DNA of 64,000 nucleotides from Bacteroidales bacterium. Its GTDB lineage: Bacteria > Bacteroidota > Bacteroidia > Bacteroidales > F082. A program made the translations under genes and the position numbers. The notes below the pieces were generated by a model. The model was given only the letters and a program-made list of their open reading frames with translations, was not told the origin of the DNA and did not search any database. This document shows positions 6,868 through 16,554 of the stretch, in pieces. Positions within the stretch are counted from its first letter, which is position 1. Each line of letters starts with the position of its first letter. Location: the NCBI GenBank assembly GCA_016284305.1, contig JAEEON010000032.1, forward strand, positions 1 through 64,000. Reading direction: 5' to 3'.

Positions 6868-9468
6868 ATGAGAACGTCAGTGTTTCTTTTAATATTTATG
6901 CCACTTTGGTCGCTGGCACAATGGGTTGATGATTTTTCCGATGGAGACTTCAGCACGACCCCTGCATGGTCGGGGATGGACTCCTGTTTTATTATCAATG
7001 GTAGTCAGCAACTGCAATCGGCAGGTACGGTAGCTGGAGAAGCATACCTTTCCCGGAGTTTGTTGCCGGAGGACCAAAGTGGCTCTTTGGGAGAGGATAT
7101 GGAGTGGCGCTTTTGGATTCGGGAGAACTTCAATCCATCGGCAAACAACTATGCGGAGGTATGGCTCATGGCCGACTCGGCTGACCTTAGGAACGCGACA
7201 AAGGGTTATTTTCTTCGCTTTGGTGCAGCGGGAAGTCAAGATGCCATCGAGTTGTATCGTATGGATCCTGGAGGTGAGACGCTGGTTTGCAAAGGTGCAG
7301 ATGCCAGCATTGCCTCTTCGTTCAAAATGGCTGTAAAAGTCAATCGTGATGCCGGAGGGCATTGGACCTTGTTGACGGATCCTGATAACATGGGTTTTTA
7401 TACCATGGAAGCGCAAGGTCAAGACAGTACTTATCACGAAGCTGCCTATTTTGGTTTTTATATCAAATATACTTCAAGCAACGCTCGAAAGTTTTACTTC
7501 GATGATGTTTATGTGGGAGAAAAGACCATCGATAGTAAACCTCCGACGTTGCTTTCGCTTAACGTGGTTGGGCCTAATGGACTTGTTTTAGGCTTCGATG
7601 AGCCGCTCGACAGTACGGCTCTCCTCGCCTCCCATTATCGACTGGAGCCTGAAATTGGGTTCCCTGACCATGTTCAATTCGGGGATCGCCCTTCCATCGT
7701 GCGGATCTCTTTTCCATCACCCTTGCCAGAGAACCAAAATCTTCAACTATGGTTATCAGACATCAAGGATCAAGCGGGAAATGTCGTAGAGTGTTTTTGT
7801 TGGGATTTTTGTCTTTATGCACCTGCTGAGAACGATGTGGTAATCAACGAGATCATGGCTGATCCGACACCGGTGGTGGGGCTTCCCGAATGGGAATACA
7901 TCGAGTTGTTTAACACTACGGGTTTTCGCATTGATTTGACAGGTTGGATCTTGTGTATAGGGACGACGCTCAAAGACTTTGCTGGCGTTCAACTGGATCC
8001 CCATGGGTATTTGATTTTGTGCAAGACGGATGCTGAGCAGGAATTGTCGTCTTTGGGTCCGACTTGTGGTTTCTCTTCGTTTTCGATTGCCAATGCGGGT
8101 GCCACCTTGCGATTATTGTCGCCAGAGGAGAAGGTGATCTCTGAGGTCTCATTCAATGATACTTGGTATCATGACGCGGATAAAAAAGCGGGAGGATGGT
8201 CGTTGGAGCAGATTGATCCTTACAATCCGTGCGCTGGAACGTTCAACTGGTCAGCGTCAGAAGATTCCTCGGGAGGCACTCCGGGTCGTGAGAATTCCAT
8301 CAACGCTCCCAACGCCTTCCATCCTCAAGTGGAACGAGTCAGCATGTTGGGCGATGACATGGTGTTTTTGTGGTTCGATCAGCAAATGGATCGTGCGAGT
8401 TTGGAGGATCCTTCTCATTACCAAGTGCTTGAACTTGATGTTTCGCCCATCGAGGTGATTTGTAACCCTTTGGATGCTATTTCTGTTGGGTTGAAGTTCG
8501 ATGTGTCGTTTTTGGAAGGAGAGCTATACACCTTGTCGATCAACGGTGTAACCAACTGCAGTGGAAACTACATCGAAGAGGGTGCTGAAGTGCGTTTTGG
8601 CATCCCTCTAGCCATCGGTGCATCAGAAGTCTTGATCAACGAAATTCTCTTCGACCCCATCGCTCCCGGAGTGGATTTCGTGGAGCTATACAATCCTACA
8701 GACAAGACCTTCGACCTCAGTGAATTGAGGTTGGGTGTCATTAAAGAATCTTTTCCCAACCCTCCGGATACTGTGTTGAAAGAGATTGTGACGGATTCCA
8801 GGTTGCTATTGCCGCAAACCTATCTTCTGCTCTCGACAGACGGTTATCAAGTGGCTCAGCAATATGCTTGTGCTTTGGCTGATTATGTTGATATGGCTTC
8901 GTTTCCATCGTATCCCAACTCGGGAGGCGAGGCGTTGTTGATGAGTCGCCAAGGGGCGGTGGTTGATCAGATGACATTCTCGCCATCAATGCACTATCCA
9001 TTATTGAAGGAGTCCAAAGGTGTTTCTTTGGAGCGGGTGTCATGGGAGGTGCCTTCTTCACAGCGCGACAACTGGCACTCTGCTTCTGAGGCGGTGGGAT
9101 TTGGTACTCCTGGTTATGCCAACTCCATGAGAGCGGCTGAGCAGATTGCCGACGTGGAATGGGTCAGTGTCGCGCCTAAGGTGTTTTCGCCGGATGGGGA
9201 TGGCTTTGATGATCATTGTGTAGTGTCCTATGAATTCGAAGATGCAGGCGGGACCATGAACGTTTATGTCTTCAACGCTGATGGGCAGCTCATCCGTCAT
9301 TTGGTGCGCGGCGAGTTGATAGGAAATGAGGGAAGTTTTGTATGGAATGGTTTGGACCAAAAAGGTCGTCAGGTTCCTTTTGGAATCTATGTGTTCGTGA
9401 CCGAGGTGTTTGATATGGAAGGCAAGGTCCTTCGTTGTAAGAATGCTGTGACGGTGGCCTCTCGATGA
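6868..9468 (+). CDS. Large secreted protein with two lamin-tail domains and gliding-type C-terminus
   Basis: An 866-aa exported protein of unknown function. Residues 1-17 are a signal peptide ending '...PLWSLAQ'. Residues 20-215 look like a jelly-roll (laminin-G/concanavalin-like) domain, followed by an Ig-like domain (about 225-315). Two lamin-tail domains are visible: 'NDVVINEIMADPTP...WEYIELFN' from about 322 and 'ASEVLINEILFDPI...DFVELYN' from about 585. The C-terminus, from 'PKVFSPDGDGFDDHCVVSYEF' (about 770-866), matches the FlgD-Ig/gliding-motility-associated C-terminal domain used by T9SS cargo. It is therefore probably secreted through T9SS and attached to the surface. The -7 box at 6825-6832 suggests a monocistronic unit; the convergent neighbour begins 2 bp after its stop. 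Confidence 0.85.
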   Translation: MRTSVFLLIFMPLWSLAQWVDDFSDGDFSTTPAWSGMDSCFIINGSQQLQSAGTVAGEAYLSRSLLPEDQSGSLGEDMEWRFWIRENFNPSANNYAEVWLMADSADLRNATKGYFLRFGAAGSQDAIELYRMDPGGETLVCKGADASIASSFKMAVKVNRDAGGHWTLLTDPDNMGFYTMEAQGQDSTYHEAAYFGFYIKYTSSNARKFYFDDVYVGEKTIDSKPPTLLSLNVVGPNGLVLGFDEPLDSTALLASHYRLEPEIGFPDHVQFGDRPSIVRISFPSPLPENQNLQLWLSDIKDQAGNVVECFCWDFCLYAPAENDVVINEIMADPTPVVGLPEWEYIELFNTTGFRIDLTGWILCIGTTLKDFAGVQLDPHGYLILCKTDAEQELSSLGPTCGFSSFSIANAGATLRLLSPEEKVISEVSFNDTWYHDADKKAGGWSLEQIDPYNPCAGTFNWSASEDSSGGTPGRENSINAPNAFHPQVERVSMLGDDMVFLWFDQQMDRASLEDPSHYQVLELDVSPIEVICNPLDAISVGLKFDVSFLEGELYTLSINGVTNCSGNYIEEGAEVRFGIPLAIGASEVLINEILFDPIAPGVDFVELYNPTDKTFDLSELRLGVIKESFPNPPDTVLKEIVTDSRLLLPQTYLLLSTDGYQVAQQYACALADYVDMASFPSYPNSGGEALLMSRQGAVVDQMTFSPSMHYPLLKESKGVSLERVSWEVPSSQRDNWHSASEAVGFGTPGYANSMRAAEQIADVEWVSVAPKVFSPDGDGFDDHCVVSYEFEDAGGTMNVYVFNADGQLIRHLVRGELIGNEGSFVWNGLDQKGRQVPFGIYVFVTEVFDMEGKVLRCKNAVTVASR

Positions 9469-9469
9469 A

Positions 9470-10171
9470 TCACATGTCGAGGTTGGTCTGAGCCATGAGG
9501 GTGTTGGTGTCGGGGTTGTAGGCCATGAGGTTGCCCATGTCTGTCTGGTTGATGCAGAACACGCCATTGTCCAGGGCGATGAAGTCGTAGTTGTTTTGGT
9601 GGTGGATCACGTGGTCGATGAAGCTGTAATCCACAGGGATGTGGCCATGGATGATGCGTCGGCCTTCTGTTTTTTGGAAATCGACTTTGAAGTTTCGAAC
9701 CCAGATCATGCTATGGGTGTCTTCGAAGGGGTTGTCGATCTTGAAGTTCATCCCCGCATGGACCAGGATGTATTTTTCCAATTCGAAATAGTAGTCGAGA
9801 TTGCGCATCCACTCGATATATTTCTCTGGGATGTCGCGTGGGCGTTTGCCGCCGAAGCTCTTAAAGGTTTCGGCGGCGCCCACTTTTTCCCATGCGCGTT
9901 GGATTTCCGGTTTGAAGAGATGCGGTTTTTGGTCGGCTTCCCAGGCTTTGATGCAGTAGTCTTCATGGTTGCCTTTGAGGCAATGGACGTGGTAGCCTTG
10001 CTCTTGGAGGTCCATGATGAAGTCAATCACCTCTTTGCTGTTGGGTCCACGGTCGATGTAGTCACCCAGGAAATAGAGATGGTCTTCTTTGGTGATTTTC
10101 AGGAAGCTCTTCACCAGCGACTTCAGTGTCGTGGCGCATCCATGTATATCCGGAATAATCCAACGGTTCAT
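9470..10171 (-). CDS. PPP-family metallophosphatase (Ser/Thr phosphatase-like)
   Basis: A 233-aa calcineurin-like phosphoesterase of the PPP type. The metal-binding motifs are in order: 'PDIHGCATTL' (GDxHG variant, near the start), 'FLGDYIDRGPNS' (GDYVDRG) and 'CLKGNHEDYCIKAW' (GNHE), then 'LVHAGM' and 'IIHGHIP'. Bacterial relatives dephosphorylate proteins or act on small nucleotides such as diadenosine tetraphosphate; the substrate is not decided here. The ATG at 10171 is chosen over an in-frame TTG at 10180, since the TTG sits inside a short repeat. The gene follows gpmA by 12 bp and is probably cotranscribed with it. Confidence 0.88.
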   Translation of the reverse strand: MNRWIIPDIHGCATTLKSLVKSFLKITKEDHLYFLGDYIDRGPNSKEVIDFIMDLQEQGYHVHCLKGNHEDYCIKAWEADQKPHLFKPEIQRAWEKVGAAETFKSFGGKRPRDIPEKYIEWMRNLDYYFELEKYILVHAGMNFKIDNPFEDTHSMIWVRNFKVDFQKTEGRRIIHGHIPVDYSFIDHVIHHQNNYDFIALDNGVFCINQTDMGNLMAYNPDTNTLMAQTNLDM

Positions 10172-10183
10172 AATTCTCAACTC

Positions 10184-10927
10184 TCATTTCTTCCCCTGGT
10201 TCGCTACGGCAGCCATCAGCGCGGCCACTTTCTCGGGATCGCCAAGGAAGAAGTCCTTTTGGAGATGCATTTGGTCGTCGAATTCGAAGATGTAGGGGAT
10301 GCCTGTCGGGATGTTAAAGGCGATGATTTCGTCGTTGCTCATGTTCTTGAGCACTTTGACGACGCCGCGGAGGCTGTTACCGTGGGCTACGACCATCACC
10401 TGTTCGTGATTGTCGAAGGCCTTCATGATATGGTCTTGATAGTAAGGCATCACGCGGTCGATAGTGTCGCATAATGCTTCAGTCAGCGGGATTTGTTCGT
10501 CGGTCAACTCGGCGTAACGAGGATCCATGCGGGGGCTCTTTGGATCATGCATGTCCAACGCAGGAGGACGCACGTCGAAGGCGCGACGCCATAGGCGCAC
10601 CTGTTCATCGCCGTATTTCTCTGCGGTCATCTTCTTGTCTAGACCTTGAAGTTGACCATATGATTTCTCATTGAGCCTCCATGTCTTATATACAGGAAGC
10701 CAGTCCATATCCATGGCATCAAGCACATAGTTCAAGGTCTTGATGGCGCGTTTCAAATACGAAGTGAAACAGATCTCGGGCTTGTAGCCGTTCTCTTTCA
10801 ATACATTGCCTGCTTCGATGGCCTCTTGGATGCCTTTCTCCGACAAATCCACGTTGGTCCAACCAGTGAAAAGATTCAGTTTGTTCCATTGGCTCTCGCC
10901 GTGACGGATTAAAATCAGTTTCTTCAT
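10184..10927 (-). CDS. gpmA: 2,3-bisphosphoglycerate-dependent phosphoglycerate mutase
   Basis: Interconverts 3- and 2-phosphoglycerate in glycolysis. The 247-aa length is that of GpmA. The phosphohistidine motif 'LILIRHGESQWN' is at the N-terminus, followed by 'NLFTGWTNVDLSEKG'; the C-terminal 'VVAHGNSLRGVVKVL' supplies the second catalytic His. 'YGQLQGLDKKMTAEKYG' is also typical of the cofactor-dependent mutase. A -7 box lies at 10961-10968. The stop codon falls within a short repeat related to the GTTGAGA family. Confidence 0.96.
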   Translation of the reverse strand: MKKLILIRHGESQWNKLNLFTGWTNVDLSEKGIQEAIEAGNVLKENGYKPEICFTSYLKRAIKTLNYVLDAMDMDWLPVYKTWRLNEKSYGQLQGLDKKMTAEKYGDEQVRLWRRAFDVRPPALDMHDPKSPRMDPRYAELTDEQIPLTEALCDTIDRVMPYYQDHIMKAFDNHEQVMVVAHGNSLRGVVKVLKNMSNDEIIAFNIPTGIPYIFEFDDQMHLQKDFFLGDPEKVAALMAAVANQGKK

Positions 10928-10960
10928 GATGATGATTTAATATGGTTCATTTTACGGCTC

Positions 10961-10968
10961 CAAAGATA
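10961..10968 (-). promoter_or_regulatory. -7 box of gpmA promoter
   Basis: The minus strand reads TATCTTTG (TANNTTTG), 34 bp upstream of the gpmA ATG; the -33 element is weak. Confidence 0.5.
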
Positions 10969-11030
10969 GCATTTTATTGGTAATGATGGAAAAAAGTAAG
11001 TGGAAAACCCAGAAACTTAAATAATAATTG

Positions 11031-11038
11031 TATCTTTG
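11031..11038 (+). promoter_or_regulatory. -7 box upstream of lipoprotein gene
   Basis: TATCTTTG matches TANNTTTG and ends 26 bp before the ATG at 11065, leaving an A/T-rich leader of about 20 nt. Confidence 0.5.
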
Positions 11039-11064
11039 CCTTCTAAACCTTAAAAAATAAAAAA

Positions 11065-12054
11065 ATGAAAAGACTATCCATTATGCTTGGCAGCTTGCTA
11101 GTGTTGGTTGCCTTGTTCGTTAACAGCTGTGGCAAAGAGGAAAAGACAGCCACGATTCAGAAATTCATCACCATTGAAGATGCTATCTTAGTCAGCGAGG
11201 ACATGCCTACAACTACTACCGATGAGACCATTGAGGTCTCGATGAACCAACAGGTCATTCCGGGTGGATCTTCTTATGTGAGCCTGATTTCAGAGACTAT
11301 CGCAAAAAAAATCTTGGTCGGTATTGAGGGCCAGACAGGTTATTATGAGATCACCCCTGTCAAGGCACGCAGTAACGAGTATTCGTTTGTTTTCATGGTA
11401 GAACAGGACATCGAGTTGCCAGAAAACAATACAGGTTTCACCATTAAGGTGGCCATCGTTGATGAAAATGATGGAATCAGCGAGATTTGGCAGACCTATG
11501 TTGGTTTGAAAGTCGTGGGAACGGGTGCCTTACAGGTGAGCCTTAGCTTTGACAACGCCAAGGATGTGGACCTTCACCTTATTGAGCCTGAATATAATGA
11601 CGAAAATGGTAATCCCATGTCCTTCTATAATCGTCACATCTATTTTGCTAACTCCTTTGCAACAAGTGGTGGTGAATTGGATCTCGACTCGAATGCTAGT
11701 TGTTCTATCGACAATGTCAACAATGAGAACATCACCTATAACGAAAACGATGCATTCGTGGCTCCTGGCACATACAAAGTGTATGTTGACCTCTATGAGA
11801 ATTGCCAGCCTGAACTTGCCACCAACTATGTGGTAGTCGTCACTTACGGTGGCAGGCAGATAGCCTCCAAGTCGGGCATTTTCCCAGTGAATGCTCCGAG
11901 CACCTTCGATCCTATTACTGAGAGCTATGTGGAAAGCAATGAGCCTTTCTTAACCTTCACCATTGGCAACAATGGACAAAAGTGCGTGAAGACCTTTGCT
12001 CCTGTTGAGCCAAGCGAATCCGCCAAGGAAAAATTAGCAAGAGCAGCTCATTAA
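11065..12054 (+). CDS. Lipoprotein with YfaP/DUF2135-like domain
   Basis: A 329-aa lipoprotein: the signal sequence ends in the lipobox 'LFVNSC', with Cys22 as the lipidation site followed by GKEEK. Residues about 155-280 resemble the DUF2135 (YfaP) fold, with 'LQVSLSFDNAKDVDLHLIEP', 'ELDLDSNASCSIDNVNNENI' and 'FVAPGTYKVYVDLYENC', the pattern of a beta-sandwich in which an acidic 'DVDLHL' strand is conserved. Such domains are found in predicted secreted or cell-surface proteins with no settled function. It has its own -7 box and ends at a strong bidirectional terminator, so it is probably a single-gene transcript. The assignment to DUF2135 is by eye and should be treated as likely, not certain. 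Confidence 0.75.
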   Translation: MKRLSIMLGSLLVLVALFVNSCGKEEKTATIQKFITIEDAILVSEDMPTTTTDETIEVSMNQQVIPGGSSYVSLISETIAKKILVGIEGQTGYYEITPVKARSNEYSFVFMVEQDIELPENNTGFTIKVAIVDENDGISEIWQTYVGLKVVGTGALQVSLSFDNAKDVDLHLIEPEYNDENGNPMSFYNRHIYFANSFATSGGELDLDSNASCSIDNVNNENITYNENDAFVAPGTYKVYVDLYENCQPELATNYVVVVTYGGRQIASKSGIFPVNAPSTFDPITESYVESNEPFLTFTIGNNGQKCVKTFAPVEPSESAKEKLARAAH

Positions 12055-12072
12055 TCAGCTTTTTGCTGCATC

Positions 12073-12103
12073 AAAAAAGGCGTCCGATCGGACGCCTTTT
12101 TTT
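12073..12103. terminator. Bidirectional Rho-independent terminator
   Basis: A perfect hairpin with arms AAGGCGTCC/GGACGCCTT around GATC, flanked by A6 and T7. It lies between the convergent lipoprotein gene and lspA and works in both directions. Confidence 0.92.
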
Positions 12104-12734
12104 ATATTGTCTTCAACCATTTCCATTGGAAGAGGATGGTGTAAATCACCCCGATGGTAATGGCGGAGTCGGCAATGTTGAAGATGGGCCTGAAGAAGAT
12201 GAAATGTCCATCTTGCCCGAAGAAGAAGTCGGGCAGCCAACTGTTGTTCTCTCGTGCTATGTCGATGATGGGGAAATACAACATATCGACAACCTTCCCG
12301 TGCAGCCATCCTGCATAGCCTCCACCGTCGGGAAACAGCGTCGCCACGGTGTCATAACTGCTCTCGCTGAAGATCTGACCATAAAACAAACAGTCGAGGA
12401 TGTTGCCCATCGCTCCGGCAATGATCAGGGAGATGCCGAACAACACGCCAAACCTCGTCCCTTTTTTCGAGAGTCGGAACAAGAAATACAATAAGACGAC
12501 GACAGCCACGATCCTGAAGATGCTCAACAGGGTCTTGACCGTGCCTCCACCTCCCATCAAACCAAAAGCCATCCCTGGATTCTCGATGAACAACAACTTG
12601 AACCAGTTGCCCAATACCGGAATCTCTTGACCCAGGGTCAAATGCGTCTTGACCCAGATCTTCATGATCTGGTCAAGAAACAGGACAGCGAAAATAATCA
12701 AAAAAGAGGCAAGAAGACCTTTACGCTTTTTCAC
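12102..12734 (-). CDS. lspA: Lipoprotein signal peptidase (signal peptidase II)
   Basis: An inner-membrane aspartyl protease that cleaves prolipoproteins before the lipidated Cys. Catalytic aspartates are visible as Asp114 in 'GAMGNILDCLFYG' and Asp189 in 'FNIADSAITIG'. Four hydrophobic segments are present (about 8-26, 66-90, 95-112, 188-204). At 210 aa it is longer than the E. coli enzyme (164) because of a loop between the two Asp motifs, as is usual in Bacteroidota. It starts within the stop of the DksA-like gene (4-bp overlap), giving a coupled two-gene unit. Lipoprotein substrates in this window include those at 11065, 26869 and 46957. Confidence 0.96.
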   Translation of the reverse strand: MKKRKGLLASFLIIFAVLFLDQIMKIWVKTHLTLGQEIPVLGNWFKLLFIENPGMAFGLMGGGGTVKTLLSIFRIVAVVVLLYFLFRLSKKGTRFGVLFGISLIIAGAMGNILDCLFYGQIFSESSYDTVATLFPDGGGYAGWLHGKVVDMLYFPIIDIARENNSWLPDFFFGQDGHFIFFRPIFNIADSAITIGVIYTILFQWKWLKTI

Positions 12735-13129
12735 TTTCTCTTTTCCTTCATTTTAGCTTCCAAACAAATGGTTGTGGTTGGCACGCAGCGCAATCTTTCC
12801 TTAGGGATGAGTTTGCCCGTGGCGCGGCAGACACCGTAGGTCTTGTTCTCAATGCGCATCAAGGCGAACTCCAGGTTCTGGATGTACTTCTCGGTGCGAG
12901 AGGCCAACTTGGCATTCTCCTCTTTCTGCGACACGGAATACCCTTCCTCCAAGATCTTGAAGGTCGGCGCTGTGTCGTCAGTGCTGTGCTCGCCACCGGC
13001 GATGTTTTCCTTTAATATCTCAAGGTTCTCTTGTGCTTGCTTCAGTTTCTCAAGGATCAACTCCTTGAATTCTTCCAGCTCCTCGTCGGAGTATCTCACC
13101 GTTGGAGCTACTTTGTTCTTCTCGTCCAT
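12731..13129 (-). CDS. TraR/DksA-type zinc-finger-like protein
   Basis: A 132-aa protein with a long N-terminal coiled coil (about 18-90, rich in E, K, L) and a C-terminal region 'YGVCRATGKLIPKERLRCVP' that aligns with the DksA/TraR C4 zinc finger. The canonical CxxC...CxxC is degenerate: the visible cysteines are spaced C-x(14)-C-x(5)-C, so zinc binding is doubtful. This form is common in Bacteroidota. DksA-like proteins bind RNA polymerase through the secondary channel and tune rRNA and stress transcription, but that role is inferred from the family. Overlaps lspA by 4 bp. Confidence 0.82.
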   Translation of the reverse strand: MDEKNKVAPTVRYSDEELEEFKELILEKLKQAQENLEILKENIAGGEHSTDDTAPTFKILEEGYSVSQKEENAKLASRTEKYIQNLEFALMRIENKTYGVCRATGKLIPKERLRCVPTTTICLEAKMKEKRK

Positions 13130-13189
13130 AGTCTTTATTATTTGAAAGTGCTAAAATACGTTAAAAATCCTTAGGAAACAAATCTTTCG

Positions 13190-16100
13190 TTATTTCTTTT
13201 GGATTTTTATTCTGACCGTAACTTTATCAGTGAGCTCATCTTCCAACACATCATCTCCTTCGAGGGAGTCGGTGATTTCGATGGCATTAGCCAAAGTTTC
13301 GGTGCAGATGTAGTGGTTGAAGTCGCGGATGGCGGTTTCAATCTTTTCGTTTTTCTCCATGAAGATGACTATACGGTCGGTGACCTCGAGTCCGCTGCTC
13401 TTACGCAAGGTTTGAACACGGTTCACGATTTCACGGGCGAGTCCCTCGTTAAAGAGTTCGTCGGTGATGTTCATGTCGAGGGCAACGGTGTAGTTGTCTT
13501 GTGAGGTGACAGCCCATCCTGGGATGTCTTGGGTGGAGATCAGGGCATCTTCGAGGGTGAGTTCCACGTCAACGCCGTCAACATCGAGGTGGGCTCCATT
13601 GTTTTTCTCGAAGGCATGGATGTCGTCTTGGCTCATGTTGGCAAAGAAGGCAGTGATCTGTCTCATCTGCTTGCCATAACGTTTGCCCAGGGTCTTGAAA
13701 TTAGGCTTCACGTTCTTGACCAAGATGTTGTTGTCGGCAGAGAGGAACTCGATACCTTTGATGTTGACTTCGCTCATAATGAGCGGGGCGACTTTTTCGA
13801 GTTGGCTCTTCATGGTGTCGTTGGCCACGGGAATCATGATCTTTGACAAGGGTTGACGCACGCGGATGTTGGCTTTCTTACGCAGCGAAAGCACCAGGGA
13901 TGAGATCAGCTGAGCGGCTTCCATGCGTTCCTCCAGGGCCTTGTCGATCATGTTGGCATCGGCAGTGGGGAAGTCGGTGAGGTGCACCGACTCGGCTTGG
14001 TTGCGTCCAGTGGCGTTGTTGAGGTCGCGATACAGCTGTTCGCTGAAGAAAGGAGCGATGGGCGAGCTGAGTCGAGCTACGGTCTCCAAGCAGGTATATA
14101 AAGTTTGATATGCCGAGAGCTTGTCCTTGTCGTCATCGCTTCTCCAGAAACGACGGCGTGACAGACGCACGTACCAGTTGCTGAGGTGGGCATCGACGAA
14201 GTCTTGGATGGCGCGACCTGCGCGGGTGGGTTCGTAGCTTTGATAAGCATCGTTGACGTTGATTATCAGTGAGTTGAGCTCTGAAAGAATCCAACGGTCA
14301 ATTTCGGAACGCTCCGACAACGGGAGGTCGGCTTCTTCATAATGGAAGTTGTCGATGTTGGCATACAAGGCGAAGAAGGCGTAAGTGTTGTAGAGCGTGC
14401 CGAAGAACTTGCGGCGCACCTCATCGACACCAGCCTCGTCGAACTTCAGGTTATCCCAAGGTTGTGAGTTGGTGATCATGTACCAACGAACGGCATCGGC
14501 ACCATACTTCTCGATGGCACCGAAAGGATCTACGGCATTGCCGAGACGTTTCGACATCTTGTTGCCGTTCTTGTCGAGGACCAAACCGTTGGAGATCACG
14601 TTTTTGTAAGCCACGCTATCGAAACACATGGTGGCGATGGCATGAAGGGTGAAGAACCATCCACGGGTTTGATCGACGCCCTCGGCGATGAAGTCTGCTG
14701 GGAACACGTCCTTACCCAACTGTCCTTCCTTGCCCATGTAATGGTATTGTGCGTAAGGCATGGCACCGCTGTCGAACCACACGTCGATGAGGTCAGGTTC
14801 GCGGAACATCTTCTTGCCAGTGGGTGAGCAAAGGACCACACCATCGATATAAGGACGGTGGAGGTCGAACTTGGTGTAGTCGTCAGAGGCATAGGGGTTC
14901 TCGGTCATGAATCCTGCCTTTATCGACTTCTCGATCTCATTGCGAAGCTCCTCGACGCTGCCGATGCAAATCTCTTCCTTGCCGTCTTCGGTGCGCCAGA
15001 TGGGGAGCGGAGTGCCCCAATAACGTGAGCGTGAGAGGTTCCAATCCACCAGGTTCTCCAGCCAGTTGCCGAAACGTCCGCTGCCAGTGGCCTCAGGCTT
15101 CCAGTTGATGGTCTTGTTGAGTTCGATCATGCGGTCTTTCAGCGCAGTGGTCTTGATGAACCAGCTGTCCAAAGGATAATAGAGGACGGGTTTGTCGGTA
15201 CGCCAGCAGTGTGGGTAGTTGTGGGTGTGTTTCTCGCTCTTGAAGAGTTTGCCCTGTTCCTTCAGCATGATCACGATATCGACGTCGAGCGACTTGTCTT
15301 TCTCGGTCTTGGTGGGATCGTAGGCGTTTTTGACGAACTGTCCCGCATAGGGTCGGTAGGCTTCCACGTCCATGCAGTTTTTGACGAACTCGGCATCGAG
15401 GTCTTCGATACGGAAGAACTTGCCTGTTCTGTCAACCATGGGTTGCGGCTTGCCATCTTTGTCGATCATCTGCAGAGGCGGGATACCTGCTTGAGCAGCT
15501 ACGCGTTTGTCGTCGGCACCAAAGGTCGGAGCGATGTGGACGATGCCTGTACCGTCTTCGGTGGTGACATAGTCGCCAGGGATGATGCGGAAAGCGCCTT
15601 CACCGGGGTTGACCCAAGGAATAAGTTGCTCGTATTCGATGCCCACCAAATCGCTGCCTTTGAATTCGGCGACGACTTCTGGGGCTTCTTTGAACATGGT
15701 GCCCACCAATGCCTTGGCCATGATGATCTGGCAAGGCTCTCCAGTGGTGGGGTGAGTGGTCTTGAGAAGCACATAGTCGATGTTCGGACCCACACAGAGG
15801 GCAGTGTTGCTTGGCAGGGTCCAAGGTGTCGTCGTCCATGCAATGGCATAAGTCGAGGGGAACTTTTCCCCTTTCAATTTGAACAGAGCCACGCACGTCA
15901 AGTCCTTCACATCGCGGTAGCAGCCAGGCATGTTGAGCTCGTGGGAGCTGAGTCCGGTGCCAGCGGCTGGTGAGTAAGGCTGGATGGTGTAGCCTTTATA
16001 TAACAACCCCTTGTTGTAGAGGTCCTTAAGCAAGAACCAAAGGGTCTCGATATAGTCGTTGGTAAAGGTGATATAGGGATCGTTGAGGTTGACCCAATAG

Positions 16101-16522
16101 CCCATCTTGAGGGTGAGGTCATCCCACATATCCTTGTATTTCATCACTTCCTCACGGCAGGCGCGGTTGTAGTCATCGACACTGATTTTCTTGCCGATGT
16201 CTTCCTTGGTGATGCCGAGTTTCTTCTCCACGCCAAGTTCAACGGGCAGTCCATGGGTGTCCCAACCTGCCTTGCGCACTACGTGTTTGCCTTTCAGGGT
16301 CTGGTAACGGCAGATGATATCCTTGATGGTACGGGCCATGACATGGTGGATGCCAGGGGTTCCGTTGGCACTCGGTGGGCCCTCAAAGAACACGAAGGCG
16401 TTGTCTTTGTCACGGTTGTCTAAACTCTTCTGGAACGTATCGTTGTCAATCCAGTATTGACGGATGGTGTTAGCCGTCTCGGTGAGGTTCAGCTGCTTAT
16501 ACTCTTTGTAGTTATTCTTCAT
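13190..16522 (-). CDS. ileS: Isoleucyl-tRNA synthetase
   Basis: A class I synthetase charging tRNA-Ile; 1110 aa. The ATP-binding motif is the HxxH variant 'NGTPGIHHVMART' (about residues 55-67), the editing CP1 domain includes 'AIAWTTTPWTLPSNTALCV' and 'EDGTGIVHIAPTFGADD', and the second signature is 'GNKMSKRLGNAVDPF'. The C-terminal region lacks the four-Cys zinc finger of E. coli IleRS. The PGIHHV form and long C-terminal extension ('NYTVALDMNITDELFNEG') resemble the eukaryote-like IleRS2 lineage, members of which are often tolerant of mupirocin; this is inference from family features. A -7 box at 16547-16554 supports a promoter of its own. No T-box leader is present. Confidence 0.97.
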   Translation of the reverse strand: MKNNYKEYKQLNLTETANTIRQYWIDNDTFQKSLDNRDKDNAFVFFEGPPSANGTPGIHHVMARTIKDIICRYQTLKGKHVVRKAGWDTHGLPVELGVEKKLGITKEDIGKKISVDDYNRACREEVMKYKDMWDDLTLKMGYWVNLNDPYITFTNDYIETLWFLLKDLYNKGLLYKGYTIQPYSPAAGTGLSSHELNMPGCYRDVKDLTCVALFKLKGEKFPSTYAIAWTTTPWTLPSNTALCVGPNIDYVLLKTTHPTTGEPCQIIMAKALVGTMFKEAPEVVAEFKGSDLVGIEYEQLIPWVNPGEGAFRIIPGDYVTTEDGTGIVHIAPTFGADDKRVAAQAGIPPLQMIDKDGKPQPMVDRTGKFFRIEDLDAEFVKNCMDVEAYRPYAGQFVKNAYDPTKTEKDKSLDVDIVIMLKEQGKLFKSEKHTHNYPHCWRTDKPVLYYPLDSWFIKTTALKDRMIELNKTINWKPEATGSGRFGNWLENLVDWNLSRSRYWGTPLPIWRTEDGKEEICIGSVEELRNEIEKSIKAGFMTENPYASDDYTKFDLHRPYIDGVVLCSPTGKKMFREPDLIDVWFDSGAMPYAQYHYMGKEGQLGKDVFPADFIAEGVDQTRGWFFTLHAIATMCFDSVAYKNVISNGLVLDKNGNKMSKRLGNAVDPFGAIEKYGADAVRWYMITNSQPWDNLKFDEAGVDEVRRKFFGTLYNTYAFFALYANIDNFHYEEADLPLSERSEIDRWILSELNSLIINVNDAYQSYEPTRAGRAIQDFVDAHLSNWYVRLSRRRFWRSDDDKDKLSAYQTLYTCLETVARLSSPIAPFFSEQLYRDLNNATGRNQAESVHLTDFPTADANMIDKALEERMEAAQLISSLVLSLRKKANIRVRQPLSKIMIPVANDTMKSQLEKVAPLIMSEVNIKGIEFLSADNNILVKNVKPNFKTLGKRYGKQMRQITAFFANMSQDDIHAFEKNNGAHLDVDGVDVELTLEDALISTQDIPGWAVTSQDNYTVALDMNITDELFNEGLAREIVNRVQTLRKSSGLEVTDRIVIFMEKNEKIETAIRDFNHYICTETLANAIEITDSLEGDDVLEDELTDKVTVRIKIQKK

Positions 16523-16546
16523 CTTGCTGACTTAAAAATTAAGCAG

Positions 16547-16554
16547 CAAAATTA
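16547..16554 (-). promoter_or_regulatory. -7 box of ileS promoter
   Basis: The minus strand reads TAATTTTG (TANNTTTG), 25 bp upstream of the ileS start. Confidence 0.5.
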